Source: Carex sylvatica (Eukaryota; Streptophyta; Magnoliopsida; Poales; Cyperaceae). Taken from it: a stretch of 22,723 nt of DNA. Below the pieces are notes generated by a model. It was not told where the DNA came from. It saw nothing but the letters and a program-made list of their open reading frames with translations, and did no database searches. The stretch lies in contig CAXKVR010000780.1 of assembly GCA_964058845.1 (NCBI GenBank), positions 1 through 22,723 on the forward strand. Direction: 5' to 3'. This document shows positions 20,701 through 22,723 of this stretch, piece after piece; the stretch's first letter is position 1; the number at the start of each line of letters is the position of its first letter. Both the position numbers and the translations under genes were made by a program.

Positions 20701-22023
20701 ATCGTCCTGTTAACCAATGCATGCAGCAAGATAGAAAAAGACTATTTTATTTTACATTCTTTTATTTTGTTCACATTTAACAGATAGATAGTATCAAAAG
20801 TTTGAATCAAAGGGAGCATAAAACAAATCCAACATGTATAAAGTAGTAACTATGATTGTTCTACCAATTTCTACATACCACAATGGAGTGTGCTGGACTG
20901 CTATGGCATTCAATATTGCAATCATAGATGCACAATTCTATTCCAAACAAACTGTTCCAGGCTCCACAAAAAGCCTAAATACATTGCTGGTAAAAGTGGA
21001 ATACTAGCTTCCTTTCTGCACTAGTTAGTGTACACTAACCTCTTTTCTCTATCTATATTTACATAATCCAGAAAAGGCTTATCATCTGAAAGATTAATAC
21101 ATGTTCCAGAAAATACCTCCTTTGACCAGGACCCTTTGACCAATTCAGGGTTGAGAACCTTCTGCCACCTGTGCAAGCATTGAGTCTTGTCTCTGCCTGG
21201 CAAAATCTCAGCTGCAAATTCAATCCAGGATTTAATTTCATTTGCCAATACTCAGATACAACAATTCCATTATAGAAGGAACAAATAATAAAAAATATGT
21301 GAGGTTTTTTGTTAGTACGGTAACAATAGAACTTGTGCTGTATAGACAACACAGAGGTGCTGGCTGGTAAATGAGAGGACTTACTATTTATTTCTCTTGG
21401 TAGAATAACCATTATAGTGTTAATAGATTAATTACCACTGCATATACATATTGAGTACAGTAAACTCTTGCTCACATACCTATTTGTTTCCAGTTTTTCC
21501 CCTGGAATTGATGGACACATCCAGAAAGAATCTCATCCTGCAAGAAAATAAAGAGATGTATTACAAAAGATGAAAAATGATATTGAACATATTAAGAAAA
21601 CTAAAAATTGGTTAGGAAATGAACTCACAATTAAGCTAAACATATTTTTGCATTTTAGGGTTTTAGGGGACACTTTGGCCTGCAGAGATGAAAACACGTA
21701 GAAAAGAGATTTTTACCTCTTCAGGCGTCCACTTAGACTTCGATGCTGGTGGCCCTGTTGCTCCCCTAAAAGATGGAGATAGATAGACAGACAGAGATAG
21801 AGGGTGAGGGAGAGGGAGGGAGATTAAAAACCTTAGAGCAATGCAAAATATTCTAGTAAAACCTAAAAAGAATCAATAAAACAAAACAATGAGATAATTA
21901 CCCGGGAACAGCCGGTGGCTGCTGACAAGCATTGTGGGACCCACTCCCACCTGAACAAGCAGTAGAGCTTGGTGCTGCCTCGCCTGTGTCTCCTTTTGTA
22001 GGAGCACTACTACTGCTAGCCAT
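17762..22023 (-). CDS. MYB3R-type (R1R2R3) MYB transcription factor, copy B, complete
   Basis: I join ten exons with GT-AG introns and consistent phase: 21902-22023, 21717-21765, 21480-21537, 21117-21211, 20603-20706, 19875-20003, 18832-19610, 18325-18587, 17962-18078 and 17762-17836 (TAA at 17762-17764). The product is 596 residues. Three MYB repeats span about residues 50-203, with all nine structural tryptophans (W53, 73, 92; 105, 125, 144; 157, 176, 195). R2 keeps the IGKQCRERWHNHLNP signature. Plant MYB3R proteins bind MSA (AACGG) elements in G2/M-phase promoters and act in the nucleus. Behind the domain come a duplicated ~80-residue Pro/Ser-rich block, an EEYSPLGIRQ motif (about 367-376) that I recognise from MYB3R tails, a 21-residue repeat array and a basic KKRKR stretch (535-539) that may aid nuclear import. 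ATG follows an in-frame-independent leader and opens a Ser-rich N terminus. The last exon end is uncertain because its stop overlaps a good splice donor. Family certain; activator or repressor class not determined. Confidence 0.9.
18343..18585 (-). repeat. 63-bp coding repeat array in MYB3R exon 8
   Basis: The motif GCTACCACTT (or GCTGCCACTT) on the plus strand starts at 18343, 18406, 18469 and 18532, exactly 63 bp apart. In the protein it gives three full 21-residue units with core SGSKTSPINIPEG plus a partial unit. Each full unit supplies one Thr-Ser-Pro. The array is in frame and follows DNILDKENIPP at the start of the exon. Confidence 0.92.
19025..19515 (-). repeat. Intragenic tandem repeat in MYB3R exon 7 (copy B), period 246 bp
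   Basis: The block starting CCAACTGACAAATGG at 19100 recurs at 19346, a period of 246 bp or 82 residues. Each protein unit reads through a Pro-Leu run, an EIPNSNNPSSSCLNPPQG segment, GMLFSPSMAMASPPF and WDYV-SGDV. Units cover about residues 214-291 and 296-373. A degenerate third start (GMLFSPSPSPSP, near 18900-18940) follows. The insertion keeps the reading frame. Confidence 0.9.
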
Positions 22024-22723
22024 TGTAGGTGAGTATCTGATTTCCAATCCCAGGATAAATTGAGGTTTATTAACCATTATTCAAAGCTCAATTTTATATG
22101 TTGTGCATAAACTGAAAATTAACAAATAAATAACATGTGGTGCCATTCTAGAATTCAATTGAAAATCAAAATCTCAATCAGAATGTGTATAAATGGGGTA
22201 GGACTGGCGAAAACAAAACATGTGGTGCCATTCTAGAATAACATGTGCTATTTGAGATGAACAAAACAGTTACTGGCGAAAACAAAACTGCATCAAACAA
22301 AAATTTAAATGGGGTAGGACTTACGTATTCAATTATTCGATAGACAGCAACGCACATATTCAAACAAAAAGGGAAATCACAAACCGCATTTAAATGTATT
22401 AAGCCCAATCATAAATCCTATCCTCCGATTTTCACCTCAAAAAGTTTAAAACCCTAGTTTCTGCGTAAGGGGATCAAAACTAAATTTCTGAAAACACAAA
22501 AGAATACGAAGCTCAAAACACTTATGTGATGCGAGGAATTAAAATTCTCACCTCGAAAATCGCAGTTCGTGTCGTAAAAGAACGGAAAGAAAACAAAGAA
22601 CGATTCTTTCCTTCTTTTTCTCACTTAAAAATCTGGAGTCCGATTTTAAAACAATAAGTAACAAGGTATACTCTGGTCGGTGGGATTCAATGGGCCGAAC
22701 TTCCATTCTTTCCAAAATCAAAC
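19100..22723. repeat. Tandem macro-duplication, right copy (matches 1-3613)
   Basis: Second copy of the MYB3R 5' half, leader and upstream start. The right edge already carries the first bases of another U unit (GATTCAATGGGCC near 22684), as at 3574. The order gene then U unit therefore repeats at least once more beyond the window. Confidence 0.95.
22024..22723 (-). promoter_or_regulatory. MYB3R copy B leader, probable leader intron and proximal promoter start
   Basis: Near-identical to the copy A upstream region: leader donor at 22552/22551, telo-box at about 22449-22457, one TGGGCC site II motif at 22691-22696. The window ends before the two further site II motifs seen in copy A. Confidence 0.5.

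Overview
This is plant nuclear DNA, very probably from a dicot. It is AT-rich, has GT-AG introns, and carries hAT, Mutator-like (MULE), Helitron and LTR-retrotransposon remnants. The only host gene I can support is a three-repeat MYB transcription factor (MYB3R, the c-Myb-like family of plant cell-cycle regulators). It lies on the minus strand and is present twice.

Layout: copy A (1-2912, leader to about 3600) is cut by the left window edge, so only its first six exons and part of exon 7 are seen. Copy B (17762-22023) is complete, with ten coding exons and a predicted 596-residue product. Positions 1-3613 and 19100-22723 match at roughly 99.4% (about 21 substitutions and four indels counted by eye). 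The window is therefore one full ~19.1 kb period of a tandem duplication plus the start of the next. It could be a real array or two haplotypes joined end to end in an assembly.

Between the genes (3574-14753) lies an older, AT-rich unit present three times (U1 3574-9270, U2 9271-about 11459, U3 11677-14753). Each begins with a piece of the MYB3R upstream region and contains a pair of ~400-bp inverted arms. Comparing the three copies gives exact boundaries and related empty sites for later insertions: a ~376-bp hAT element in U1 and U3 (8-bp target duplication, empty in U2); an 871-bp MULE nested inside the U1 hAT (9-bp duplication, empty in U3); a 2045-bp solo LTR in U1 (empty in U2); a 369-bp Helitron in U2 (A/T target, empty in U1 and U3); and a 425-bp fold-back element in U3 (10-bp duplication, empty in U1). 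A 172-bp element with a 9-bp duplication sits between U2 and U3. From 14754 to 17761 there are short repeats, a three-unit ~130-bp minisatellite and unrecognised sequence.

What stands out: the regulatory tail of the MYB3R protein is itself built of tandem repeats (an ~80-residue duplication and a 21-residue array), which multiplies Ser-Pro sites. The six coding substitutions between the copies are all amino-acid-changing and all lie outside the DNA-binding domain. No transposase, reverse transcriptase, rRNA, tRNA or CRISPR array was found.
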